This document shows positions 9,591 to 17,854 of a stretch of DNA of 64,000 nucleotides, one piece after another. This DNA comes from Candidatus Legionella polyplacis (GTDB lineage: Bacteria > Pseudomonadota > Gammaproteobacteria > Legionellales > Legionellaceae). A program made the position numbers and the translations under genes. The stretch is from NCBI RefSeq assembly GCF_002776555.1, contig NZ_CP021497.1:465747-529746 (forward strand). The letters run 5' to 3'. The notes under the pieces were generated by a model. That model searched no databases. It saw only the letters and a list, made by a program, of their open reading frames with translations, and was not told the origin of the DNA. Every line of letters begins with the position of its first letter. Positions within the stretch are counted from its first letter, which is position 1.

Positions 9591-10613
9591 ATGAAAAAGT
9601 TAAATATTGCTATTGTTGGAGCTACAGGAATAGTAGGAAGAATGATTTTATCTATAATAGAAGAAAGGAAGTTTCCTATAAATAATATTTATCTTTTAGC
9701 TGGAAAACATTCTTTAGGAAGAAAAATTTTTTTTAAGAAACATGAATTGATTGTGAGAAACTTAGAATCTTTTAATTTTTCTCAAGTGGATATTGCTTTT
9801 TTTTCATGTGGAAGTTTTGTTTCTAAGAATTTTGTTCCTATGGCTGTTGCTTCAGGTTCTATTGTTATTGATAATTCTTCATATTATAGATATGATGAAG
9901 ATATTCCTCTTATTGTTCCTGAAATTAATAGTTTTTGTATTAATAAATATATTTCAAGAAGAATTATTTCAAATCCTAATTGTTCAACAATAGGAATGGC
10001 TTTAGTGTTAAAACCGTTTCTTGATACTGTTGGAGTTCATAAAGTTCATGTAACTACTTATCAGTCAGTTTCTGGAAGTGGGAAGAAAGCTATTAATGAA
10101 TTAATTACTCAAGTTAAGTTATTGCTAAATGGATATCCTATTAATAAGCCAATTATTTATCCTTATCAAATTGCATTTAATGTTATACCTCATATTGATG
10201 ATTTTTGTAAAAATGGTTATACATTGGAGGAAATGAAAATGATTTGGGAAACTAAAAAAATAATAGGAAATCAAGATATATTTATTAATCCCACTGCTGT
10301 TCGTGTTCCTGTTCTATATGGACATTCTGAAGTGTTAAATTTAGAGCTTAAACATTTATTGAGTGCAGATGAAGCTAAGCGTATTTTAAAAAAATCATCT
10401 GGAATAAAGTTGATTGATGGTGCATCTTATAATAAGTATCCTACTCCAGTTTCTCATGTTATTGGGAAAGATGAAGTTTTTGTTGGTAGGGTTAGAAATG
10501 ATATTGCAAATCCTTATGGATTAAATCTATGGATTGTTTTAGATAACATAAGAAAAGGATCTGCTACTAATATGGTACAAATTGCAGAGATTTTACAAAG
10601 AGATTATTTATAG
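9591..10613 (+). CDS. asd: Aspartate-semialdehyde dehydrogenase
   Basis: Asd reduces aspartyl phosphate to aspartate semialdehyde with NADPH, the branch point to lysine/diaminopimelate, threonine and methionine. The protein is 340 residues. The Rossmann GATGIVG starts at residue 10, the catalytic Cys131 sits in SNPNCST, YQSVSGSGKKA follows, and PTAVRVPVLYGHSE carries the substrate-binding residues. With dapB in the same window, the diaminopimelate branch needed for peptidoglycan appears to be kept. The flanking genes (prmB upstream, rne convergent downstream) do not form an obvious operon with it. Confidence 0.96.
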   Translation: MKKLNIAIVGATGIVGRMILSIIEERKFPINNIYLLAGKHSLGRKIFFKKHELIVRNLESFNFSQVDIAFFSCGSFVSKNFVPMAVASGSIVIDNSSYYRYDEDIPLIVPEINSFCINKYISRRIISNPNCSTIGMALVLKPFLDTVGVHKVHVTTYQSVSGSGKKAINELITQVKLLLNGYPINKPIIYPYQIAFNVIPHIDDFCKNGYTLEEMKMIWETKKIIGNQDIFINPTAVRVPVLYGHSEVLNLELKHLLSADEAKRILKKSSGIKLIDGASYNKYPTPVSHVIGKDEVFVGRVRNDIANPYGLNLWIVLDNIRKGSATNMVQIAEILQRDYL

Positions 10614-10765
10614 ATTTTTGTTTTAAATGAAATAATTTATAGTATTTTTTTTGGTTTTATGTACATTTTAAAATGTATTTATTTTGATGAATTTGATTTT
10701 TTTAAGATTTTTAAGATTTTCTAGTATAGTATTTATAATGATTAAAATTATAAAAAAAATTATAA

Positions 10766-12523
10766 TTATAATCTTGTAGTAATATTAATATTATTTTGTT
10801 TAATATTGTTATTTTTTTTCTTTGCACCATTAAATAAATTATACCAAAATCGTTTTAATAAATTTTTATGTTTTTTATATTTTTTAATATTTTTTTGTTG
10901 TTGTGATGTTATGGGTATTTTTGACGTAATTGTTGGATGATTTATAAAATTATTATATTTATAATCCGAATATATGTTTGATGAGTCTATTTTTTTTGTT
11001 GGGGAATAATTTAATTTTTTATTTTTTTCATAATAGAAGATTTTTGTAATTATATATTGAGGTATTTCCAAATAAGGACTAGAGATAATTATAATTTTTA
11101 CTTCATGACGTTTTTCAATATTTTGAATAAATTCACGTTTTTCATTGAAAATAAAAGTGGCTATTTCAGCTGGTAATTGAATTTTTACTGCAAATGTTTT
11201 TTCTTTTAATGCTTCTTCTTCCGCTAATCTTAATATAGATAGACTATATGATTGTATATTTCTTACAGTTCCTCTTCCTTCACATTTTGGACATACTTCT
11301 TGAGAAGATTCTCCTAAAGATAATCTTAATCGTTGACGAGACATTTCTAATAATCCGAATCGTGATATATGACCTATTTGAATTCTTGCTCTATCAGTTT
11401 TTAAAGATTCGCGCAAACAGTTTTCTACTTCTCGTTGGTTTTTAATTTGATACATATCGATAAAGTCGATAACAATTAATCCACTAAGGTCTCTTAATCT
11501 TAATTGTCTTGCAATTTCATGAGCTGCTTCTAGGTTAGTATTTAAAGCTGTATCTTCTATATCTGTTCCACTAGTTGATTTAGATGAGTTTATATCAATA
11601 GATACAAGAGCTTCTGTTCTATCAATTATTAAAGAACCTCCAGATGGTAATAGAACTTTTCGTTGATAGGCTGTTTCGATTTGACTTTCGATATGAAAGA
11701 AAGTAAATAGTGGTATACTACTGTTATATAATTTTAGATTTGGTAAAAGTTCTGGTTTTATTTTTTCTATATATTTTTTTGCTTTGATATAAGAAAATTG
11801 ATTATCAATGATTATATCATTTATAGTTTTATATAAGTTATCTCTTATTGATCTAATAATTATATCTCCTTCTTGGTGTATTAAACATGGAGCTGTTTTT
11901 GTATTAAATTCTTTTAAAATAATTTTCCATTGGTTGTACAATATGTTTAAATCAGATTGTAATTCATTTATTTTTTTTCCAAATCCAGCTGTTCTAATTA
12001 TGATACTCATATTTTTAGGGATTTTTAAAGTTTCTATGATTTCTTTAAGATTTTCTCTATCTTCTCCTTCAATTCTTCTAGAAATTCCATTTGATTTAGG
12101 ATTGTCTGGCATTAGTACTAAGTAGCATCCTGCTAATGTTATGTATGTAGTTAGTGCAGCTCCTTTATTGCCTCTTTCTTCTTTATTTACTTGAACTAGT
12201 AATTCTTGTTTTTCTTCTAATAAAGAATGAATTGGATATTTTTTAAATTCTTCTTTAAAGTTTGAAGAATTATTATTCTGTTTTTGTTTTAAATATTTAG
12301 GTAATATTTCTTTTAATGGTAAGAATCCTTGTTTTTTAGATCCATATGTTACAAAAACTGCATTTAAACTAGGTTCTATACGTGTAATTATTGCTTTATA
12401 TATATTACCTTTTTTTTTAGTTTCTGATGGACATTCAATGTCTAAATCGTATAAATAATTATTTTTAATTAGTGCAACTCTAATTTCTTCGTTTTGGATT
12501 GCATTTATTAGTATTTTTTCCAT
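10766..12523 (-). CDS. rne: Ribonuclease E, catalytic domain with short C-terminal tail
   Basis: RNase E is the main endoribonuclease for mRNA turnover and for rRNA and tRNA processing. The N terminus (MEKILINAIQNEEIRVAL, LYDLDIE, ITRIEPSLNAVFV) identifies RNase E rather than RNase G. Catalytic Asp residues are visible at D310 (SIDINSSKST) and D353 (VIDFIDMYQ), and the zinc-link Cys residues at C411 and C414 (CPKCEGRG). The protein has 585 residues against 1061 in E. coli. It keeps the S1, RNase H-like, 5'-sensor, DNase I-like and small domains and has only about 150 residues after the zinc link, so most of the degradosome scaffold is missing. It is divergent from rluC, as in E. coli, with a long AT-rich leader between them. 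Confidence 0.93.
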   Translation of the reverse strand: MEKILINAIQNEEIRVALIKNNYLYDLDIECPSETKKKGNIYKAIITRIEPSLNAVFVTYGSKKQGFLPLKEILPKYLKQKQNNNSSNFKEEFKKYPIHSLLEEKQELLVQVNKEERGNKGAALTTYITLAGCYLVLMPDNPKSNGISRRIEGEDRENLKEIIETLKIPKNMSIIIRTAGFGKKINELQSDLNILYNQWKIILKEFNTKTAPCLIHQEGDIIIRSIRDNLYKTINDIIIDNQFSYIKAKKYIEKIKPELLPNLKLYNSSIPLFTFFHIESQIETAYQRKVLLPSGGSLIIDRTEALVSIDINSSKSTSGTDIEDTALNTNLEAAHEIARQLRLRDLSGLIVIDFIDMYQIKNQREVENCLRESLKTDRARIQIGHISRFGLLEMSRQRLRLSLGESSQEVCPKCEGRGTVRNIQSYSLSILRLAEEEALKEKTFAVKIQLPAEIATFIFNEKREFIQNIEKRHEVKIIIISSPYLEIPQYIITKIFYYEKNKKLNYSPTKKIDSSNIYSDYKYNNFINHPTITSKIPITSQQQKNIKKYKKHKNLLKRFWYNLFNGAKKKNNNIKQNNINITTRL

Positions 12524-12588
12524 TATTTACTCCGATGCATTTAGAAAATAATAATATTTTAATTAAAGTAGTTTTTTTTAGTTAAGGT

Positions 12589-12620
12589 AAAATATTTTTT
12601 TATTTTTTAAAAAATATTTT
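12589..12620 (-). promoter_or_regulatory. Possible hairpin in the rne 5' leader
   Basis: AAAATATTTTTT at 12589-12600 is exactly complementary to AAAAAATATTTT at 12609-12620, giving a 12-bp stem with an 8-base loop, about 66 bases upstream of the rne start. It is built only from A and T, so it is weak and may be chance. An RNase E feedback role is inferred only from the E. coli precedent. Confidence 0.3.
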
Positions 12621-12666
12621 ATTATAAAAAATAATATTTTATCTTTATTTTTTTATAAAATGTTAT

Positions 12667-12686
12667 ATACATTACATGTAATGTAT
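12667..12686. promoter_or_regulatory. Perfect 20-bp palindrome between rne and rluC
   Basis: The half-site ATACATTACA is followed directly by its reverse complement TGTAATGTAT with no spacer. It lies about 145 bases upstream of rne and 365 bases upstream of rluC. It could be an operator for a dimeric regulator. A genome this AT-rich yields some palindromes of this length by chance. Confidence 0.35.
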
Positions 12687-13051
12687 TTATTTTATTTTAA
12701 ATATTTTTTTAGATTGTAAAAATTTTATTTTTATTAAAATTTATTAATTTGTTAGTTAATTTATATTTGTATTATATAATTTTCTTATAATAAAGATTAT
12801 TTAATTATTGTTATTTGGTATGAATTAATTGTAAATTTGTGATTTAATAAGTGATGATAAGAATATTAATGTATTTTTATTGTAGTTAAAGTTAAAGTGC
12901 AGATTAAGTATGTTGCATTGTTTATTATAACAGAAAAATAAAAATAATGTATTTTATTTTACATAAGAATTTTATTTTTTTAAAAATTTAGTGATTTTGT
13001 TTTTTAATGATGTAATATATTTTTGTTGTAAAAATATTTTTGAATATATAG

Positions 13052-13999
13052 ATGTTAAGATTTTATAAAATAATTCATCATGATTTTGTAGGACAAAGAT
13101 TAGACAATTATCTTATTCGAATTTTAAAAGGTGTTCCAAAAAGTCATATTTATAAGATTATTCGAATAGGATTGGTACGAGTTAATAAAAAAAGGGTTAA
13201 TGTTTCTTTTCGCCTTTCTTATCAAGATGAGATACAAGTGTCATCTGTGTATTTTATAAAAAAAAAAAATATGTTTGTTAGTTATCAGACTAAATATAAT
13301 TTAAGAAAAAGTGTGATTTTTGAAAATGATCAATTATTAGTAATAAATAAACCATCAAATTTAGCTGTTCATGGAGGTAGTGGATTATGTGTAGGGATTA
13401 TTGAAGTTTTACGTGAGATTCGTAGAGATTTATTTTATCTTAATTTAATTCATAGATTAGATAAAGAGACTTCTGGCTGCTTATTAATAGCTAAAAAACG
13501 TAGTATTGCAAAATGTATTGGAAAATTATTGGAAGATCGTAAAGTTAAAAAAGTTTATTTAGCTTTGCTATTAAATACTTGGAAACATCCAGATATGGTG
13601 AGTGTAAATGTGGGATTGAAAAAGATTAAAACAAGTGTTGGAAGAAAAATTATTATTTCTAAAAGATTAGGTAAACCTTCATTAACAGTGTTTTATTTAT
13701 TAGAAAATTATCAAAATGCTTGTTTGGTAAAAATTATTCCAAAAACTGGAAGAACTCATCAAATTAGAGTTCATAGTTCTTATTTAGGGCATCCTATAAT
13801 TGGAGATAAAAAATATGGAAATGCATTTTTAGATAAATTAGAAAAAATAAATTTTTCTATTGATAGATTATATTTACATGCTGAATCAATATCTTTTACC
13901 ATAGATAAAAAATTTTATCAATTTAAGTCTTTATTAGACGATAATTTTTTTAAGTTATTAAAGGAATTTCGTAGTAGTAATTTTATTGTTAATCTTTGA
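13052..13999 (+). CDS. rluC: Ribosomal large subunit pseudouridine synthase RluC
   Basis: RluC makes pseudouridines at three positions of 23S rRNA (955, 2504 and 2580 in E. coli). The 315-residue protein begins with an S4 RNA-binding domain (GQRLDNYLIRILKGVPKSHIYKIIRIGLVRVN), followed by the RluA-type catalytic domain. Catalytic Asp137 is in HRLDKETSG, and KTGRTHQIRVH is the family's second conserved block. The divergent rne gene next door supports RluC rather than RluD. RluA and RluD share the fold, so the exact target sites rest on this context. Confidence 0.88.
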   Translation: MLRFYKIIHHDFVGQRLDNYLIRILKGVPKSHIYKIIRIGLVRVNKKRVNVSFRLSYQDEIQVSSVYFIKKKNMFVSYQTKYNLRKSVIFENDQLLVINKPSNLAVHGGSGLCVGIIEVLREIRRDLFYLNLIHRLDKETSGCLLIAKKRSIAKCIGKLLEDRKVKKVYLALLLNTWKHPDMVSVNVGLKKIKTSVGRKIIISKRLGKPSLTVFYLLENYQNACLVKIIPKTGRTHQIRVHSSYLGHPIIGDKKYGNAFLDKLEKINFSIDRLYLHAESISFTIDKKFYQFKSLLDDNFFKLLKEFRSSNFIVNL

Positions 14000-14037
14000 T
14001 TAATATATTTTTAGAAAGTATTTTAATATTGTTTTAC

Positions 14038-14059
14038 AATATTGATTAAAATCAATATT
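14038..14059 (+). terminator. Possible weak hairpin terminator after rluC
   Basis: AATATTGAT at 14038-14046 pairs with ATCAATATT at 14051-14059 around a TAAA loop, about 40 bases past the rluC stop. A further copy of AATATTG/CAATATT overlaps it just upstream. There is no GC-rich stem and no long T tract, so termination is uncertain. Confidence 0.25.
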
Positions 14060-14286
14060 TATTGAATTTAGAAAAAATAAGTAATAATGAATTTGATATT
14101 TTTATGAAAATTTTATATTTAACAAATATTTAAATAAGATTTTAAAAAAAATAAATTTGATTTTTTAATTTTTAAATATATAAGAATATTTTAAAAAATT
14201 ATTAAAATAATAAATAATGTTTAAAATTAAAGATTAAATCTGATTTAATTTTTTTAATCTTATTAAAGATAAATTACATAATAAAT

Positions 14287-14847
14287 ATGTTTATAAATGT
14301 TCCTAATTTTTTAACTTTTATACGTATAATATTGATACCAGTATTTGTTTTAATTTTTTATTTACCATTTTTTTGGTCGAATAAATTAGCGGCTATTATT
14401 TTTGCTTTTGCTAGTTTTACAGATTGTTTAGATGGATATTTGGCTAGAAAATTAAGACAAATATCAATGTTTGGTGCTTTTTTAGATCCAGTTGCAGATA
14501 AATTATTGGTAGTTTGTAGTTTATTATTATTAGTTGGGTCTAAATGTATAAATAATATTACTATTCCTGCATTTATTATTATTGGAAGAGAAATTATAAT
14601 ATCTTCTTTAAGAGAATGGATGGCTGAAGTAGGTAATCGAACTAGCATTGCAGTTAGATATATTGGAAAAATAAAGACTTTAATGCAAATGATCGCGCTT
14701 TTTTTATTAATTTTTTTTAATTCTTTTCATTCTCTTTATTTTTTTATTGGATTAATATTACTTTACATTTCTGTGATTTTAACATTATGGTCTATGATTA
14801 TATATATCATCATAGTTCGGACTCAGTTGACATATTATAATGATTGA
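14287..14847 (+). CDS. pgsA: CDP-diacylglycerol--glycerol-3-phosphate 3-phosphatidyltransferase
   Basis: PgsA condenses CDP-diacylglycerol with glycerol 3-phosphate to give phosphatidylglycerol phosphate, the committed step to phosphatidylglycerol and cardiolipin in the inner membrane. The 186-residue protein is strongly hydrophobic. It carries the complete CDP-alcohol phosphatidyltransferase signature: D46, D49-G50, A53-R54, G63, D67 and D71. gpsA, which supplies glycerol 3-phosphate, lies about 700 bases downstream on the other strand. The three tRNA genes that follow reproduce the E. coli pgsA-glyW-cysT-leuZ order, so this is an old conserved block. Confidence 0.96.
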   Translation: MFINVPNFLTFIRIILIPVFVLIFYLPFFWSNKLAAIIFAFASFTDCLDGYLARKLRQISMFGAFLDPVADKLLVVCSLLLLVGSKCINNITIPAFIIIGREIIISSLREWMAEVGNRTSIAVRYIGKIKTLMQMIALFLLIFFNSFHSLYFFIGLILLYISVILTLWSMIIYIIIVRTQLTYYND

Positions 14848-14981
14848 TTATATTAAAAATTTTTTTTAAAAAGTGTAATTTTGTATTTAAAAGAATTTTT
14901 TGTTTTTAAATGTTTTTTTTAATGTTTTTTTAAGTACTAATCATATTTATTGTATTAATTCAATATTTGAATTTAAGTTTA

Positions 14982-15009
14982 TTGACATAAGTTAATTTTA
15001 ATATAAAAT
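14982..15009 (+). promoter_or_regulatory. Sigma-70-like promoter of the tRNA-Gly/Cys/Leu cluster
   Basis: A perfect -35 TTGACA at 14982-14987 is followed after 16 bases by TAAAAT at 15004-15009, a 5-of-6 match to the -10 box. The expected start would be about 15016-15018, roughly 17 bases before tRNA-Gly. It is one of the few consensus -35 boxes in non-coding sequence here. Confidence 0.6.
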
Positions 15010-15033
15010 TTAAATTTTAATGAAATAAAGTTT

Positions 15034-15106
15034 GCGGGAATAGCTCAGTTGGTAGAGTACAATCTTGCCAAGATTGTGGTCGCGAGTTCGAATCTCGTTT
15101 CCCGCT
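15034..15106 (+). tRNA. tRNA-Gly (anticodon GCC)
   Basis: The acceptor arm GCGGGAA pairs with TTCCCGC. The D-loop has AGCTCAGTTGGTAGAG, the anticodon GCC is at 15067-15069, and the T-arm has GTTCGAATC. The sequence is close to E. coli glyW. The CCA tail is not encoded: the discriminator T is followed by CTTA. It is the first of three clustered tRNAs after pgsA. Confidence 0.97.
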
Positions 15107-15212
15107 CTTAATTTATTATTTAATTATATAGTTAGAATTAACATTTTTATAAAAATGTTTTTATATTTTTTATTTTTTATATTGTAGAATAGTGTAAAAA
15201 AATAATTAGTGT

Positions 15213-15283
15213 GGCTGTGTGGCAGAGTGGTTATGCAGCGGCCTGCAAAGCCGTATACGTCGGTTCAAATCCGACCTCAGCCT
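15213..15283 (+). tRNA. tRNA-Cys (anticodon GCA)
   Basis: The acceptor GGCTGTG pairs with CTCAGCC apart from one T-T mismatch at the sixth pair. The anticodon GCA is at 15245-15247 and the T-arm is CGGTTCAAATCCG. Position in the cluster matches E. coli cysT. CCA is not encoded (T is followed by CCT). Confidence 0.95.
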
Positions 15284-15323
15284 CCTTATTTATATAATAA
15301 TAGTAATTCTTAAAGTTTTTATA

Positions 15324-15412
15324 GCCCAGATGGCGAAATAGGTAGACGCAAGGGACTTAAAATCCCTCGGAGAATAATAAACTCCATGCTGGTTCAAATC
15401 CAGTTCTGGGCA
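15324..15412 (+). tRNA. tRNA-Leu (anticodon TAA)
   Basis: This is a class II tRNA with an extended variable arm (CGGAGAATAATAAACTCC). The acceptor GCCCAGA pairs with TCTGGGC. The anticodon TAA is at 15358-15360 within a perfect AGGGA/TCCCT stem. It matches E. coli leuZ in position and type, and it reads TTA, a very common codon here. CCA is not encoded. Confidence 0.96.
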
Positions 15413-15431
15413 TAAATATAGTTTTTGGTAA

Positions 15432-15456
15432 AATATTTTAATTTTATTAAAATATT
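15432..15456 (+). terminator. Possible hairpin 3' of the tRNA cluster
   Basis: AATATTTTAAT pairs exactly with ATTAAAATATT (11 bp) around a TTT loop, 20 bases past tRNA-Leu. It is all A/T and lacks a following T run, so it may serve 3' processing or be chance. Confidence 0.3.
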
Positions 15457-15582
15457 ATTGAAAATTTGTATATGAATAATTTTTATAAAATAGGGATGAT
15501 ATATTGTTAAATGTTATTTATATTTTGATTTTAAGTAAGTGTTTTAAATTTTATTTAAATTATAAAAGTATTATTGTTATAT

Positions 15583-16560
15583 TTAACAATATTTAAAAAT
15601 ATTATAAATTGCTTTTTTGATTGTAATTTTATTGTTTAATAATAAATTTATTTGTTCACATATAGGTAAATGTACTTTATACTTTTTAGAAATTTTGTAT
15701 ATTTGGTTGGTATTATTAATTCCTTCTATAACATTTGAAATAAGAGATTTAGCTTTATTAATATTTTTATTTCTTCCTATATATGTTCCGAATTTATAAT
15801 TTCTTGATTGATTGCTGGTGCAAGTTAAAATTAGATCTCCAATTCCAGCTAATCCTATGAAAGTTTCTTTTTTTGCTCCCATTTTTATGCCTAATTTTAT
15901 CATTTCAGATAATCCTTTTGTAATTAAAATAGCTCGAGCATTTTTACCGTATTTTAGTTTGTCTATTATCCCACACATGATAGCTAATATATTTTTTATT
16001 GCCCCACATAGTTGAATTCCTATTATATCTTTGCTGCTATAAATATATAAGTTATTATGATGTAATAATTTTTTTAGTATTTTTTGGTATTTGATATTGT
16101 TGCTTGCTATTATCATAGCTGTTGGTAAGGAATGTGCAAATTCTTTTGCAAAAGAAGGTCCTGCTATTATTCCTATGGGAAATTTTTTTCCCCATCTTGA
16201 GAGTATAATTTCGCTAAATAATTTATTGCTTATTGGATCAATTCCTTTAGTGACCCATGATATTTTATTGGGAGGTTTTGTAAATTTATTTATTATATTG
16301 ATAAATCCATTTGCTGGTATAGCTATTATTATTTCATCGGATTTTTTTAAACATTTTTTAAAATTATTGGTTGGAATAATTAAATTTGATAAATGGATTT
16401 CTGGTAAATATTTTATGTTACGGTGTTTTTTGCACATACTTTTTATATGATCAGAATTTTGACTCCAAAGCATTACTTTATGTTTATTACGAGATAAATG
16501 AATAGCAATAGCAGTTCCAAATGCTCCAGAACCTAATACAGCTATAGTTTTTTTTTTCAT
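15583..16560 (-). CDS. gpsA: Glycerol-3-phosphate dehydrogenase [NAD(P)+]
   Basis: GpsA reduces dihydroxyacetone phosphate to glycerol 3-phosphate, the backbone for phospholipids. The 325-residue protein opens with the dinucleotide-binding GSGAFGTAIAIHLSRN. It has WVTKGID, IAGPSFAKE and the catalytic-domain segment LCGAIKNILAIMCGIIDKLKYGKNARA, followed by GLAGIGDLILTCTS with the conserved GxGDLxxTC block. It lies 34 bases downstream of secB on the same strand, as in the E. coli yibN-grxC-secB-gpsA cluster, and is probably co-transcribed with it. Confidence 0.96.
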   Translation of the reverse strand: MKKKTIAVLGSGAFGTAIAIHLSRNKHKVMLWSQNSDHIKSMCKKHRNIKYLPEIHLSNLIIPTNNFKKCLKKSDEIIIAIPANGFINIINKFTKPPNKISWVTKGIDPISNKLFSEIILSRWGKKFPIGIIAGPSFAKEFAHSLPTAMIIASNNIKYQKILKKLLHHNNLYIYSSKDIIGIQLCGAIKNILAIMCGIIDKLKYGKNARAILITKGLSEMIKLGIKMGAKKETFIGLAGIGDLILTCTSNQSRNYKFGTYIGRNKNINKAKSLISNVIEGINNTNQIYKISKKYKVHLPICEQINLLLNNKITIKKAIYNIFKYC

Positions 16561-16594
16561 AAGAGAAATAAATAGATTTTAATAATAATTTTTA

Positions 16595-17065
16595 TTATTG
16601 ATTTTTATTGTTTTTAAGATTTTGTAAATATAAATTATCAAAATTGATAGGTGATAATATTAATTGAGGGAAACTTCCTTTGGTTATTTGAGATGAAGTA
16701 GCTTCTCTAGCATATGGAAATAAAATATTAGGACAATAACATTTTAATATATAGTTTAAATGTTGTTTATTTTTTATTTTTTTATTTATAAGAAAAATTC
16801 CAGCTTGTTTTATTTCAGATATGAAAGCTATGATATTTTTATTTTTTACAGTAACGGTTAATATAAGTGTGACTTCATATATATTTTTTTCTAACATTGA
16901 GTAATGGGTATTTAAGTCTATTGTTATTTTAGGTTCCCATTGTTGTTTAAATATTAATGGAGTATTTGGAGATTCAAAAGATGAATCTTTGATATAGATT
17001 CTTTGTATAATTAATTGTATATTTTGGTTATTATATTGTTTGTTATCGTCTTTTAGTATCGGCAT
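16595..17065 (-). CDS. secB: Protein-export chaperone SecB
   Basis: SecB is the cytosolic tetrameric chaperone that keeps preproteins unfolded and hands them to SecA. The 156-residue product aligns to the whole family: QRIYIKDSSFESPNTP near the start, IDLNTHYSMLEKNIYEVTLILTVTV in the middle, and CPNILFPYAREATSSQITKGSFPQLILSPINF at the end. Its place between the rhodanese gene and gpsA matches the E. coli cluster, but the grxC that normally lies just upstream is missing from the 157-base gap. Confidence 0.95.
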   Translation of the reverse strand: MPILKDDNKQYNNQNIQLIIQRIYIKDSSFESPNTPLIFKQQWEPKITIDLNTHYSMLEKNIYEVTLILTVTVKNKNIIAFISEIKQAGIFLINKKIKNKQHLNYILKCYCPNILFPYAREATSSQITKGSFPQLILSPINFDNLYLQNLKNNKNQ

Positions 17066-17222
17066 AGAAATACGATTTTATTTTATTACTAAATAACATT
17101 TAGTATTTTTTATTAACATTGTAAGTATTTAATTTTAAAATTATTCTTTTTTATATATTTTACATTCAAGTTAAATTAATATTGTCAAGTGTTTTTTTAC
17201 ATAAATTAATGTTTTTTATTAT

Positions 17223-17657
17223 TTATTTTATATAATTTTTTATTAATGGTAGTTTATGATTAGTCCAATTAGATATTCCTCCAGATAAAATCATGATTTT
17301 TGAAAATCCGTTTTTTTTAAGTTGCATTCCTATTTTCATAGATGTTAATCCGTTAGAACATATTAAAATTAATGGTTTTTTTTTATATTTTTCTAATTTT
17401 TTTTCTTCAAATTTTATTTGATTAAATTGGATTTTTATGGAATTAATAATGTGTCCATTTTTAAATGATTTTTCATTTCTTAAATCAATGATAGTAGCAT
17501 TATTATAGTTAATCCATTGAATTAATTCTTTTGGGTTTATTCTTTGTGGCTGATTTTTTTTTATTTTAATTTCATTAATTAGAATAGATATAACTATTAT
17601 TATTAATAGTAACAATAGTATTGGATGTTTATTTATAAAAATAATTGCTTGATTCAT
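17223..17657 (-). CDS. yibN: Membrane-anchored rhodanese-like protein (YibN-like)
   Basis: The product is a 144-residue single-domain rhodanese with an N-terminal transmembrane anchor (residues about 12-30, PILLLLLIIIVISILI). The domain contains TIIDLRNEKSFKNGHIINSIKI and the active-site Cys in LICSNGLTSMKIG, followed by LSGGISNW. YibN-family proteins occupy this position next to secB in E. coli. Their exact sulfur acceptor or other role is not settled, and nothing here defines it. The name rests on domain plus synteny. Confidence 0.85.
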   Translation of the reverse strand: MNQAIIFINKHPILLLLLIIIVISILINEIKIKKNQPQRINPKELIQWINYNNATIIDLRNEKSFKNGHIINSIKIQFNQIKFEEKKLEKYKKKPLILICSNGLTSMKIGMQLKKNGFSKIMILSGGISNWTNHKLPLIKNYIK

Positions 17658-17854
17658 GAATTTTTATTTTTTTAAAGTTATAAACATTATCTATTGATTT
17701 TTTAATTTATTCAAGTTAAAAATAGATTTTTTTAAAAAAAAAATATTGCTAACATTAGTAAATTAATAGTTTTTTTATATTATTTATATAATTGCAATGA
17801 ATCTATAGATTAAAATTTATATGATATAGAAAAATTAAATGTATTATTAAGTGA

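Larger units (their letters stand above)
12524..13051. other. Divergent intergenic region between rne and rluC
   Basis: This is 528 bases of almost pure A/T without a convincing reading frame. It must hold the promoters of two divergent genes. In E. coli the rne leader is long and mediates autoregulation of RNase E. Here the rne-proximal part contains a 12-bp A/T hairpin and a perfect 20-bp palindrome, listed separately. Confidence 0.6.

Noticed and set aside
10766..12523. Ribonuclease G (rng)
   Set aside because: The N-terminal sequence, the 585-residue length with a tail after the zinc link, and the divergent rluC neighbour all favour RNase E.
17157..17188. Sigma-70 promoter (minus strand) for secB with a TTGACA box
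   Set aside because: The -35 box is perfect, but the only good -10 candidate is 20 bases away, so I do not list it as supported.
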